DNA from: DATHZQ01 sp963823505
GTDB taxonomy: Bacteria > Actinomycetota > Acidimicrobiia > Spongiisociales > UBA5794
Assembly (NCBI GenBank): GCA_963823505.1
Contig: CAWGLY010000005.1
Coordinates: 682,001-746,000 of the forward strand
Length of the DNA stretch: 64,000 bases
Direction of reading: 5' to 3'
Shown here: piece by piece, positions 45,185-53,726 of the stretch
Layout of the letters: each line of letters begins with the position of its first letter
Numbering within the stretch: position 1 is the first letter of the stretch
Notes under the pieces: generated by a model
What the model was told of the DNA's origin: nothing
The model's database searches: none
Seen by the model: the letters and a program-made list of their open reading frames with translations, nothing else
Made by a program: the position numbers and the translations under genes

Positions 45185-46315
45185 TCAGAGTCGCGCCACG
45201 ACCTCCAGCAGGGTATCCACATCGGACGGCTCGTGATAGAGGCCGAAGCCGATTCGGAGCCGATTTCCCCGCCGGTCGGTCACCACTCCGCCGGCGGCGA
45301 GGTCCTCCTGCAGGCCTGCGGCCTCTCCCTCATAGGTCAAGAAGTGGCCACGATCCGCCACCTCGTCGACCCCGGGAATCAACTTGCCGAGCGCGCTCGA
45401 CGATCCAAGTCCTTCGATGAACCGGCTCTGGAGCCGACCGACGTGACGGTGGATTGCGTCAACGGTGATGCCCAGCTCCGTCAGCATCCGCTGCACGGCG
45501 TTGAGGCGGTAGATCCCAGAAGGATCGAACGTCGCTCCCCAGAACCGACCGCCGCCGGTGGCGTACCCGACGTTGCCGCCCGCATCCTCGAGCGCCGCAA
45601 ACCCGGCGTACCAGCCGGTATCGACGGGGCGAGGCACCCGCCCGTTCGGGCAATGCATGAAGCACGCCCCCTCCCCAGCCATGGCGTACTTGTACCCACC
45701 ACTCACGTAGAACACCCGATCGACCATGGCATTGAGGTCCGTCGGCACCGCCATGAACCCGTGATAGCCGTCGATGACGATCTCCGCAGCCGGGGGTGCC
45801 GCCGCGACGATGCCGGCCGGATCCGGGACGACAAACCCCGAATCGAACATGACCTGGCTCAGGTAGACGAGCGCAGTGCCGGGTGTCATCGCCTCGATGA
45901 ACCGCCGGTTGAACGTGGCAAACGGCTCGACGGGCACCCGCCGCACCTCGGCGACGCCGGCCTCTTCCCAGCGAGATGCCTGCCGGGCGAAGCTGTGGAA
46001 CTCGCCGTCGGTCGTCACGATCTCCACCGGACGCTTCAAGCTGGTGACGAGCCGGGCAACGAGCTCGTGAGTGTTCGGGGCAAAGACGACCGTCGACGGG
46101 TCGGGTAGGCCGAGCACGCGTGCGACATGGCCCTGCGCCTCTGGAATGACCACCTCGAAGACATGAGCCCACTTGGCATCGGCGAGCTCCGCAGCATCGT
46201 TCCATGCCTGGGCCTGGGCCGCGGCGGTGACGTCCGGCCACAGGTGGTGCGAGTGGGCGGCGAAGTGAAGACGCTCCGGTTCCAGGAACCGGCTGAACAG
46301 ATGCCGGTAGGTCAC
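45185..46315 (-). CDS. Class V aminotransferase-fold PLP enzyme, probable kynureninase
   Basis: A 376-residue fold-type I PLP protein. IVIDGYHGFMAVP contains the cofactor Asp, and VSGGYKYAMAGEGACFM the Schiff-base Lys. HFAAHSHHLWPD near the N-terminus and the C-terminal RIGFGLYHEPSDVDTLLEVV (carboxylate Arg) fit the kynureninase branch. Its GTG overlaps the stop of tryptophan 2,3-dioxygenase (GTGA), which strongly suggests it cleaves kynurenine to anthranilate and alanine. No kynurenine formamidase gene is visible nearby. Confidence 0.72.
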   Translation of the reverse strand: MTYRHLFSRFLEPERLHFAAHSHHLWPDVTAAAQAQAWNDAAELADAKWAHVFEVVIPEAQGHVARVLGLPDPSTVVFAPNTHELVARLVTSLKRPVEIVTTDGEFHSFARQASRWEEAGVAEVRRVPVEPFATFNRRFIEAMTPGTALVYLSQVMFDSGFVVPDPAGIVAAAPPAAEIVIDGYHGFMAVPTDLNAMVDRVFYVSGGYKYAMAGEGACFMHCPNGRVPRPVDTGWYAGFAALEDAGGNVGYATGGGRFWGATFDPSGIYRLNAVQRMLTELGITVDAIHRHVGRLQSRFIEGLGSSSALGKLIPGVDEVADRGHFLTYEGEAAGLQEDLAAGGVVTDRRGNRLRIGFGLYHEPSDVDTLLEVVARL

Positions 46316-47418
46316 GTTCCCGCAGGTCGCACGTGGAATCGCATGGCCTCCATGACAGTGGCGGGAAGCTCGGGCAGCTGGGAGCGGGGGATGAAGAAGG
46401 TCGAGAGGTCGAACAGGTCGGTCCACACCCGGTGACGACGGGCCGTCTCTCCGAGGTAGTCGTGCCCGCTGGTGCCGCCTGTGCCGATCTTCGACCCGAT
46501 CATGCGCATCACCATGATGGCGTGGCGCGATCGCCAGGTCGTGAAGCCTTCGTCAACGTCCATCAGCGCACGGAGCACCCGGAAGGGGATCTGCAGGATC
46601 GGCTCGTCGCGGTAGAGATTGATCAGCAAGGCCGCCAGGAATGCCTCTCTACTGAAGCGGCGACGGCCCGCCCGCCGCAGTTCTTCATAGGCCCCTTCGC
46701 TGAACAGCGAGCCGAACGTCGAGGCGGTTGCGTCGAAGCGCTCCAGCTCGTTGTTGCGCCCCTCTGCAGTCAAGTTGGGGTGCCCCTCGATGAGGGCGCG
46801 ATCGCTTGCAGCAACCTTCTCGATGGCGTCGCGGTAGGCCGTCCAGAAGTCGAAGTCGCCAAAGTGGAGGAACGGCGTCCGCTCGAGCCACGCCTCCACC
46901 AGATCGAACAGTGAAGGCTCCAGCTGGGAGGCTTCGAGCACCCTGCGATGCTCATCGGAGAAGCGGGTGGTGTAGGGGGCATCGTTGATCATCATCCGTT
47001 GCTCGAGCTGCAACCCCAGCATGTTCTCGATCAAGCGGAACTGCATGCTCTGGAAGCCGCTGGCGGGGACCAGGTCGTCGCGGAAGTCGAGGAAGTCGAG
47101 GGCCGTCATCGTCTCGAGGACGTCGAGCTGGTCGAGGAGCAACCGCTGGATCGCCACCACCCGCTCCAGGTGCGAGACGACACGGCCCATCTCCCGCTCG
47201 GGGATGACCTCCTGAGAGAAGATGGCGTGGACTGCACGCAGCTCGTGAATGATCTGCTTGAACCACAGCTCGTAGGCCTGGTGCACGACGATGAACAGCA
47301 GCTCGTCGTGCGCCTCGGCTCCCCGTTTGGCGGATTCCGGCGCCTGGGCGTCGAGGAGACGATCGAGCTGGAGGTAGTCGTGGTAGTACACCGGGGTTCG
47401 CAGGTGTGCGTCGCTCAT
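46312..47418 (-). CDS. kynA: Tryptophan 2,3-dioxygenase
   Basis: A 368-residue haem enzyme opening the indole ring of tryptophan to N-formylkynurenine. VYYHDYLQLDRLL, HDELLFIVVHQAYELWFKQIIHEL, the haem-ligand His in TTWRSRHAIMVMRMIG and SKIGTGGTSGHDYLGET are characteristic. It is longer than short bacterial forms (about 280) and closer in length to animal enzymes. ATG at 47418 has AGAGG six bases upstream. It heads the leftward Trp catabolic operon. Confidence 0.95.
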   Translation of the reverse strand: MSDAHLRTPVYYHDYLQLDRLLDAQAPESAKRGAEAHDELLFIVVHQAYELWFKQIIHELRAVHAIFSQEVIPEREMGRVVSHLERVVAIQRLLLDQLDVLETMTALDFLDFRDDLVPASGFQSMQFRLIENMLGLQLEQRMMINDAPYTTRFSDEHRRVLEASQLEPSLFDLVEAWLERTPFLHFGDFDFWTAYRDAIEKVAASDRALIEGHPNLTAEGRNNELERFDATASTFGSLFSEGAYEELRRAGRRRFSREAFLAALLINLYRDEPILQIPFRVLRALMDVDEGFTTWRSRHAIMVMRMIGSKIGTGGTSGHDYLGETARRHRVWTDLFDLSTFFIPRSQLPELPATVMEAMRFHVRPAGT

Positions 47419-47476
47419 CGGCCGCCTCTCGTCGCCGGTGGGCGGCGGCCTCCAGAAGGGACCGGCCACCCCTGGG

Positions 47477-47506
47477 TATGATGCCGACCTCCCTACCGCA
47501 AATCAA
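47477..47506. promoter_or_regulatory. Overlapping divergent promoters of the dioxygenase and CoA-ligase genes
   Basis: Minus strand: TTGATT (47501-47506) and CATCAT (47478-47483), 17 bases apart, face the dioxygenase. Plus strand: TATGAT (47477-47482) faces the ligase gene, 29 bases before its ATG; no good -35 partner is seen for it. The two -10 boxes share five base pairs, so both promoters could not be open at once. Confidence 0.45.
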
Positions 47507-47511
47507 ACGTC

Positions 47512-49036
47512 ATGCGCCCAGATCCCGACCGTGATCCCGATCACGTCAACATCGCAGATGCGTTTCTCACGGATCGCATCAGAGAGGGTCGCGGTGGGCG
47601 CATCGCGCTGCGGCTCCCCGATACCAGTCTCACCTACGTCCAAGTTGAAGCGCTTGCGTCCGGCTATGCGTCCGCGCTCACCGATTGCGGCGTGCGGCGC
47701 GAAGAACGTGTCGTCCTCCTCGCTCGGGATGGCGCCCACTTCGTCGGAGCGCTCTTCGGTGCGTTGAAACTCGGAGCAGTAGTCGTGATGGTCAATCCGG
47801 ATCTGCCGAGAGACCGCGTCGCCGACATCTTGCGGCTGGCACGACCAGGCGCCGTCGTCGCCGAGCACGAGGTGACGACGCTCGCCGCCGCCGCGATGTC
47901 CGATGCGGAGCTCTCGGCGCCTCTCGTCGACACGTTCAGCGATACGGTCACCCATAGTGCCTCCCACCCCGCCGTGGCCACCCATCGCGACGACCCCGCA
48001 TTGTGGCTCTTCTCCGGGGGCACGACCGGCACCCCCAAGGCGGTCGTGCAGACCCACGGGAGCTTCCTCAACACCACGCAGCGGTATGCGCACGAGACGA
48101 TCGGCTACACCGAAGACGACATCACCATGGCGGTGCCCAAGCTGATCTTCGGGTACGCCACAGGGTCGAATCTGTTCTTCCCGTTGTCGGTCGGCGCCTC
48201 AGCCGTGCTCTTCCCCGAACACCCGACGCCGAGCGTCATCGTGGAGCACATGGCGCGTCACCGGCCGACGGTCCTGATCAACGTGCCGACCATGATCGGC
48301 AAGCTCCTTGCGGACCCCGCGTCGGCGACGGCCGACTTCTCGTCGTTGCGATTTGCGACCTCGGCCGGCGAAGCACTGCCGCCGCATCTCTACGACGAGT
48401 GGATGCGCGTGTACGGCGTCGAGCTGCTCGACGGCCTCGGCACTGCGGAGATGTGGCACATCTTCCTCACCAACCGCCTCGGCGACGTCAAGCCGGGAAC
48501 GGTGGGCAAGCCTGTCGCCGGCTTCGACATCCGCATCTGTGACGAGGCCGGATCCGAGGTCGCCGACGGTGAGATCGGCCTGCTCTGGGTGAGGGGCGGC
48601 TCACGGGCGTGGGGGTATTGGCAGAACCTCGACAGAGACCGCGGAGGCGTTCCGCGGCCCGTGGTTCGTCGGCGGCGACCTGGTGCGCAGGGACGAGGAT
48701 GGCTACATCGAGCATCACGGCCGTGCGGACGACAGCCTCAAGGTCGCCGGGAAGTGGCTCGCCCCTCAGGAGCTGGAGAGCTGCCTCCTCGAGCACACCG
48801 CGGTTCGTGAGTGCGCCGTCGTTGGCGTCGCCGACGCATCCGGTCTGGTGAAGCCCGTGGCATTCGTGATCGTCGACGTCGATCGGCCGGATCTCGCTGC
48901 GGAACTCACGGCGCATGCCCTTGAGCGACTCGAACCGTACAAACATCCACGCCGCATCGTCGTCGTGGACAGCTTCCCCAAGACCCACCTCGGGAAGGTG
49001 GACAGAAGGGCGCTCGGCGCACTGATTCCCGAGTGA
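47512..49036 (+). pseudogene. Benzoate/2-aminobenzoate-CoA ligase family gene, frameshifted
   Basis: The first frame (from ATG 47512) encodes an AMP-forming ligase: ALWLFSGGTTGTPKAVVQTH, then AVPKLIFGYATGSNLFFPLSVGASAVLF typical of benzoate-CoA ligases, and WVRGGSRAWGYWQNL. From about 48629 homology continues in the +1 frame as STETAEAFRGPWFVGGDL, GRADDSLKVAGKWLAP and FPKTHLGKVDRRALG (catalytic Lys), ending at 49036. The break lies between 48622 and about 48640. Read through, the protein would be about 507 residues. Both halves are well conserved, so this is a very recent mutation, a sequencing error or a recoding site. Context suggests anthranilate as substrate. Confidence 0.85.
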
Positions 49037-49124
49037 TTCCGCGAACAGCCAAGCCGGCGCGTGCCGCATCGCTACTGAACGCCGGTAACCCATGTCTCTA
49101 CATCTATCCAAATTCTTGCTGTTC

Positions 49125-49153
49125 TCGACATGACGTCTGAATCTGTGTAGCTT
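49125..49153 (+). promoter_or_regulatory. Candidate promoter of the surface-protein gene
   Basis: TCGACA (49125-49130) and TAGCTT (49148-49153) are 17 bases apart. A start near 49160 would leave a leader of about 90 bases before the TTG at 49251. Confidence 0.4.
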
Positions 49154-49250
49154 CCCCGGCATGTGGTAGCCATTGCGTAGGGAATGGTCAAGGCGGAGTT
49201 GGGCAAAAGGGACTCTGCCGACGCAATAGCAACCTAGGGGAACAATCAAC

Positions 49251-52200
49251 TTGGCTCACTTCGCGTTTCCGACGCGAGGCGATGGGGTTCACGCCGTGGG
49301 AACCCGCCGAGTCGTGGCATGGATGTGTGCTGCGCTGCTCGTCGTCGCTTCGGTCGCGCTCGTCAACAGTCCCGCTCGCGCCGGTGTCGCCGAGCTTCCA
49401 CCCATCGAGGGGTGCTACGACACCGTTGCCGGTGCCGTCGGCCTGTTCGATGGCCGGCAAACCCCGAGTGGCGGAATCCAGCTCGACGTGGGCGGTCCGG
49501 TCGCGCTCGCCATCGTCGAATGGGTCGGCCAGGATGACCAAGAAGCCGGTGTTGCCTCCGTCGATCTCGACCTGGCTGGGCCGGCCGGCACCGCATCGGG
49601 GTCCTTCACCGGGACGCTCGCCGGTACGGACATGGCGCTCAATGAGCCGATCTTCGCCTGGTACGCCGACGTGACGAGCCTCTTCGGAGCGGGCGAACCG
49701 GGTACCTACACCGTTGACGTCTCACCGTTTGCGACGCCCAACGTCGGATTCAACTGGGGCGCGACGATCACCGTGGTGTACGACACTTCGCCGTGCGAGG
49801 CGGAGAGCCTCGTCAACTGGAAGATCGGCACCGACTACTACTTCGGCGGTGACGGTGCCGCGACGGTCTCCAACCGCACAGAAGTCGTGGTGTACGAGTT
49901 CGGGCCTTCGGTCGAGGACCGGGTCGCCGAGATCCGGCTCAGCCACGGCGGCGCCGACAGCACGGCGAGCACGTGCCGCGTCTCCGCTATCTGGATGGCT
50001 ACCGGATCGGGGAACCCGCCAACAAGCGCGGACGACCTCGTCGACGCCGGCGGTACGGCGGCCTTCCCTGGTGCGCGGGAAGTTGTCGTTGGACCTTTCA
50101 GCCCGCCGGGCCAACCCTGCCCTGCCCCAAGCCCCGCCGCACCTGTGATCGCATTCCGCGGCGGCAACGTCGGGCCCGAATACGCCCTCGTCGAGATGGA
50201 CGTGGCGGTTCCCGTAGGCGTCGAATGGGTTGCGATTCAGCTCGAGTCTCCCACCGACAACGGAGGCTTCCGTGGCATCCCAGAGTCGGGCGCCTGGGCC
50301 GGTGCGGCATCTTTCGTCCTGACCGAAGCCACCGATCCGTACGCCCCTGTGCCGGGGATCGTGTTGGAGAAGACGGTGCTGAGCGGTGATGGTGCGTGCC
50401 CAGGTGTGGAAGGCACCGACGAACTCGTCATCGACGACCCGGGCTCCGCAGCCACCTACTGCTACCGGATCATCAACGACGGCGACACCCACCTGTCCCC
50501 CGTCACCCTCAGCGACCCCGACCTCGGGATCACTGCAGACGACATGACCCTGGTCGCAGGTGACCCGACGGTGCCGCTGGCCCCCGGAGCAGAACTGGTG
50601 TACTCGCACCCCACCACCATCACCGGACCACAAGACGGCACCGCCTTCACCGAAGGCATCCCGGTCGAACCCGACGGCACCCCCATCGACACCCTCGACC
50701 CCGTCACCGACACCAACAACGCCGCCGTCGACACCACCCCCGACTCGCCCGTGCCGGGGATCGTGTTGGAGAAGACGGTGCTGAGCGGTGATGGTGCGTG
50801 CCCAGGTGTGGAAGGCACCGACGAACTCGTCATCGACGACCCGGGCTCCGCAGCCACCTACTGCTACCGGATCATCAACGACGGCGACACCCACCTGTCC
50901 CCCGTCACCCTCAGCGACCCCGACCTCGGGATCACTGCAGACGACATGACCCTGGTCGCAGGTGACCCGACGGTGCCGCTGGCCCCCGGAGCAGAACTGG
51001 TGTACTCGTACCCCACCACCATCACCGGACCACAAGACGGCACCGCCTTCACCGAAGGCATCCCGGTCGAACCCGACGGCACCCCCATCGACACCCTCGA
51101 CCCCGTCACCGACACCAACAACGCCGCCGTCGACACCACCCCCGACTCGCCCGTGCCGGGGATCGTGTTGGAGAAGACGGTGCTGAGCGGTGATGGTGCG
51201 TGCCCAGGTGTGGAAGGCACCGACGAACTCGTCATCGACGACCCGGGCTCCGCAGCCACCTACTGCTACCGGATCATCAACGACGGCGACACCCACCTGT
51301 CCCCCGTCACCCTCAGCGACCCCGACCTCGGGATCACTGCAGACGACATGACCCTGGTCGCAGGTGACCCGACGGTGCCGCTGGCCCCCGGAGCAGAACT
51401 GGTGTACTCGTACCCCACCACCATCACCGGACCACAAGACGGCACCGCCTTCACCGAAGGCATCCCGGTCGAACCCGACGGCACCCCCATCGACACCCTC
51501 GACCCCGTCACCGACACCAACAACGCCGCCGTCGACACCACCCCGTCCCCTGGGGCAACGCTGGCGCTCGAAAAGACGGTGCTCGCAGGGCTCAACCCGG
51601 CGTGTCCCGGTGTTGAAGGGGTCGATGAACTGGTCATCGGCACCGCACTGAGCCCGGCGTCGTTCTGTTACCGGATCATCAACAACGGCGACAACCCGCT
51701 GTTCCCGATCACCCTTGTCGATCCCGACCTCGGGGTGATGACGGCGGATCTCAGCATCGAGAGCGGAACGCTCACCGAGCCGTTGCTGCCGGGGCAGGAG
51801 GTCGTCCTCTCGTTGCCGGTGGTCGGCGTCAGCGGCGTTTCGCTGGCGACCGTGACCGCTACACCGTCTGATCTCGAAGGCGAGCCGCTCGGCCTCGACC
51901 AGCTCGTTGTCAGCAACGATGCGGGTATCGAGCTGCTGGTGGCGAGCCTCCGGCTCGAGAAAACCGTGCGTCAGGGCCACACGGCCTCGTGTCCGGGAAG
52001 CGAGTCGATTCACGAGATCGTCACGGCACCCAAGGGCACGGCGATTCGGTACTGCTTCCGGGTGCTGAACACGGGCACGACCGATCTGTTCCCCGTAGAC
52101 ATCGTCGATCAGACCTTGGGGATCACCCACGCCGACATGACGCTCGTATCGGGCGATCCGTCCGTGCCGCTGCCACCAGGAAGCGAACTGGTCTACGCGT

Positions 52201-52448
52201 ACAACGACACCCTCGACGGCCCGCTGGTCAACGTGGCGACGGTGACCGCAGTCCCAAGCGACCCGAATGGGATGCCCCTCGAGGCAACGGCACTCGTGGA
52301 CGTCAACGACGCAAGAGTGTCGCTGCAGGAGATCTTGCCGGTCACCGGGTCGTCCTCGATGGAGCACCTCAGACTTGCGCTGACGCTCCTCATGGCAGGT
52401 GTGTTCGCTGTCGCCGCGACCCGTATCGTGATCGGCGACAACTCGTAG
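49251..52448 (+). CDS. Secreted repeat protein with LPVTG sorting-like signal
   Basis: A 1065-residue surface protein. A signal peptide (hydrophobic core about residues 24-40, ending SPARA) precedes an N-terminal domain of about 320 residues with no recognised family. Five DUF11-like Ig-type repeats begin LEKTV: three almost identical copies of 134 residues (366-767) and two diverged ones (to about 1020). LPVTG at 1029-1033 is followed by a hydrophobic helix and a short tail TRIVIGDNS that has a single Arg, weaker than usual for sortase substrates. TTG at 49251 has AGGGGA nine bases upstream. No sortase gene is in the window. Confidence 0.88.
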   Translation: MAHFAFPTRGDGVHAVGTRRVVAWMCAALLVVASVALVNSPARAGVAELPPIEGCYDTVAGAVGLFDGRQTPSGGIQLDVGGPVALAIVEWVGQDDQEAGVASVDLDLAGPAGTASGSFTGTLAGTDMALNEPIFAWYADVTSLFGAGEPGTYTVDVSPFATPNVGFNWGATITVVYDTSPCEAESLVNWKIGTDYYFGGDGAATVSNRTEVVVYEFGPSVEDRVAEIRLSHGGADSTASTCRVSAIWMATGSGNPPTSADDLVDAGGTAAFPGAREVVVGPFSPPGQPCPAPSPAAPVIAFRGGNVGPEYALVEMDVAVPVGVEWVAIQLESPTDNGGFRGIPESGAWAGAASFVLTEATDPYAPVPGIVLEKTVLSGDGACPGVEGTDELVIDDPGSAATYCYRIINDGDTHLSPVTLSDPDLGITADDMTLVAGDPTVPLAPGAELVYSHPTTITGPQDGTAFTEGIPVEPDGTPIDTLDPVTDTNNAAVDTTPDSPVPGIVLEKTVLSGDGACPGVEGTDELVIDDPGSAATYCYRIINDGDTHLSPVTLSDPDLGITADDMTLVAGDPTVPLAPGAELVYSYPTTITGPQDGTAFTEGIPVEPDGTPIDTLDPVTDTNNAAVDTTPDSPVPGIVLEKTVLSGDGACPGVEGTDELVIDDPGSAATYCYRIINDGDTHLSPVTLSDPDLGITADDMTLVAGDPTVPLAPGAELVYSYPTTITGPQDGTAFTEGIPVEPDGTPIDTLDPVTDTNNAAVDTTPSPGATLALEKTVLAGLNPACPGVEGVDELVIGTALSPASFCYRIINNGDNPLFPITLVDPDLGVMTADLSIESGTLTEPLLPGQEVVLSLPVVGVSGVSLATVTATPSDLEGEPLGLDQLVVSNDAGIELLVASLRLEKTVRQGHTASCPGSESIHEIVTAPKGTAIRYCFRVLNTGTTDLFPVDIVDQTLGITHADMTLVSGDPSVPLPPGSELVYAYNDTLDGPLVNVATVTAVPSDPNGMPLEATALVDVNDARVSLQEILPVTGSSSMEHLRLALTLLMAGVFAVAATRIVIGDNS
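50346..51551 (+). repeat. Three tandem 402-bp coding repeats
   Basis: Copies at 50346-50747, 50748-51149 and 51150-51551. By eye copies 2 and 3 are identical, and copy 1 differs at two bases (CCT for CCC at its first codon, CAC for TAC at 50607). Each encodes one 134-residue Ig-like domain from PVPGIVLEKTV to AVDTTPDS. Such identity points to recent duplication or gene conversion and could also collapse or expand in assembly. Confidence 0.95.
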
Positions 52449-52454
52449 CAGCGG

Positions 52455-52488
52455 GTGGGGCTCCCCCCGGCAGCGGGGGGAGCCCCAC
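52455..52488. terminator. Strong bidirectional terminator hairpin
   Basis: GTGGGGCTCCCCCC and GGGGGGAGCCCCAC form a perfect 14-bp stem with a 6-base loop, 7 bases after the surface-protein stop. It separates that gene from the convergent acyl-CoA dehydrogenase gene. There is no U-run on either side, as is common in GC-rich actinobacteria. Confidence 0.85.
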
Positions 52489-52562
52489 GACGTTCCCCCA
52501 AACCGAGGCCCCGGTGTTCCGGCCAGGGAGGACGCGGCTCGGGGAGAATGGCGACGGGCCCG

Positions 52563-53726
52563 TCAGTCGTACATCCTGCGGCAGATGATGGAACGCTGCA
52601 CTTCGGACGCGCCCTCGTAGATGCGGGGTGCCCTGACCTCGCGGTACAGTCGCTCCAGCAGGTGTCCGCGCTCGAGCGCGACGGCGCCGTGCAACTGCAC
52701 CGCATCGTCCACCACGGTTTGCGCCGTCTCCGTGGCGTAGAGCTTGGCCATGGACGAGCGGATCGTGAGCCGCGACGCTCCCGTGTCGAATGCCCTGGCC
52801 GCGTCGTAGACCAGCAGACGAGCCGTCTGGGTGGCGGTCGCCATGTCGGCGAGTCGGTGGGCGACGGCCTGAAGATCACGCAGCGGCCCGCCGAAGGCCT
52901 CCCGCTCTGCGGCGTACCCCATCGCCGCCTCGAGGGCAGCCTGCGCCATGCCGACCGCAAATGCCCCCACGGAGGGACGGAAACGGTCCAGCGTGCGCAT
53001 CGCCACCCGGAAGCCGCGATCGACCTCTCCGAGAAGCTGGTCGGCACCGACGAAGACGCCGTCGAGCTCCACGGTCCCGATGGCATGCGGCGCCACCAAC
53101 TCGATCGCAGATCCTCCCAAGCCGTCCGCATCGCCTGGGACCACAAATGCCGTCACCCCGCGAGCGCCCGCATCGGCGGTCGTCCGGGCAAACACCGTGT
53201 AGACGTCGGCATGCGGAGCGTTCGAGATCCACTTCTTCGTTCCGCTCAACCGCCACCCGTCGCCGTCGCGGTCTGCACGCAAGCTGAGGGCCGCAGCGTC
53301 GGACCCTGCATCCGGCTCGGTGAGGGCAAATGCCGGCACGATGCCACCGGACGCCACGCCGGGGATCCACCGCTGCGCCACGTCCGCTCGAGCCGATTGG
53401 AGAATGGGATAGGCGCCGAGGCCTTGCAGTGCCAAGGCCGTCTCCGCTTCGGCCGACTCGGTTGCGATCGCCTCACGCAGCAGACACAACACCATGGCCG
53501 ACACTTCCCCGGGCTGCGTTCCTCCGTGGGTATCCGGGAAGAGTTGCGGGAGCAGCCCTGAGCTGCCGAGCGCGGCAATCAGCTCCCTGTCGATCTCTCC
53601 AGGAGTGGAGTGGTGGGCCAGCGGAGCCAGGACATCCCTGGCGATCGTCCTCGCTTCGTCATATGCCGCATGCTCGGCTGCGGTGAGCGAGACCGGGCGC
53701 GGCAGGGAATCGGGCCAGCCGCTCAC
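52563..53726 (-). CDS. Acyl-CoA dehydrogenase
   Basis: A 387-residue FAD flavoprotein. The FAD/substrate segment is AFALTEPDAGSDAAALSLRA, followed by WRLSGTKKWISNAPHADVYTVFART; the C-terminal domain has REAFGGPLRDLQAVAHRLADM, QLHGAVALERGHLLERLYREVRAPRIYEGASEVQRSII, with the probable catalytic Glu in YEG. GTG at 53726 overlaps the stop of the monooxygenase/reductase fusion (GTGA), so it should act in the same pathway, on a ring-derived CoA thioester. Confidence 0.9.
   Translation of the reverse strand: MSGWPDSLPRPVSLTAAEHAAYDEARTIARDVLAPLAHHSTPGEIDRELIAALGSSGLLPQLFPDTHGGTQPGEVSAMVLCLLREAIATESAEAETALALQGLGAYPILQSARADVAQRWIPGVASGGIVPAFALTEPDAGSDAAALSLRADRDGDGWRLSGTKKWISNAPHADVYTVFARTTADAGARGVTAFVVPGDADGLGGSAIELVAPHAIGTVELDGVFVGADQLLGEVDRGFRVAMRTLDRFRPSVGAFAVGMAQAALEAAMGYAAEREAFGGPLRDLQAVAHRLADMATATQTARLLVYDAARAFDTGASRLTIRSSMAKLYATETAQTVVDDAVQLHGAVALERGHLLERLYREVRAPRIYEGASEVQRSIICRRMYD

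Noticed and set aside
49722..52367. An 881-codon open frame on the minus strand opposite the surface protein
   Set aside because: Its repeats merely mirror the 402-bp coding repeats of the plus-strand gene, which has a signal peptide, Ig-like domains and an LPVTG end.
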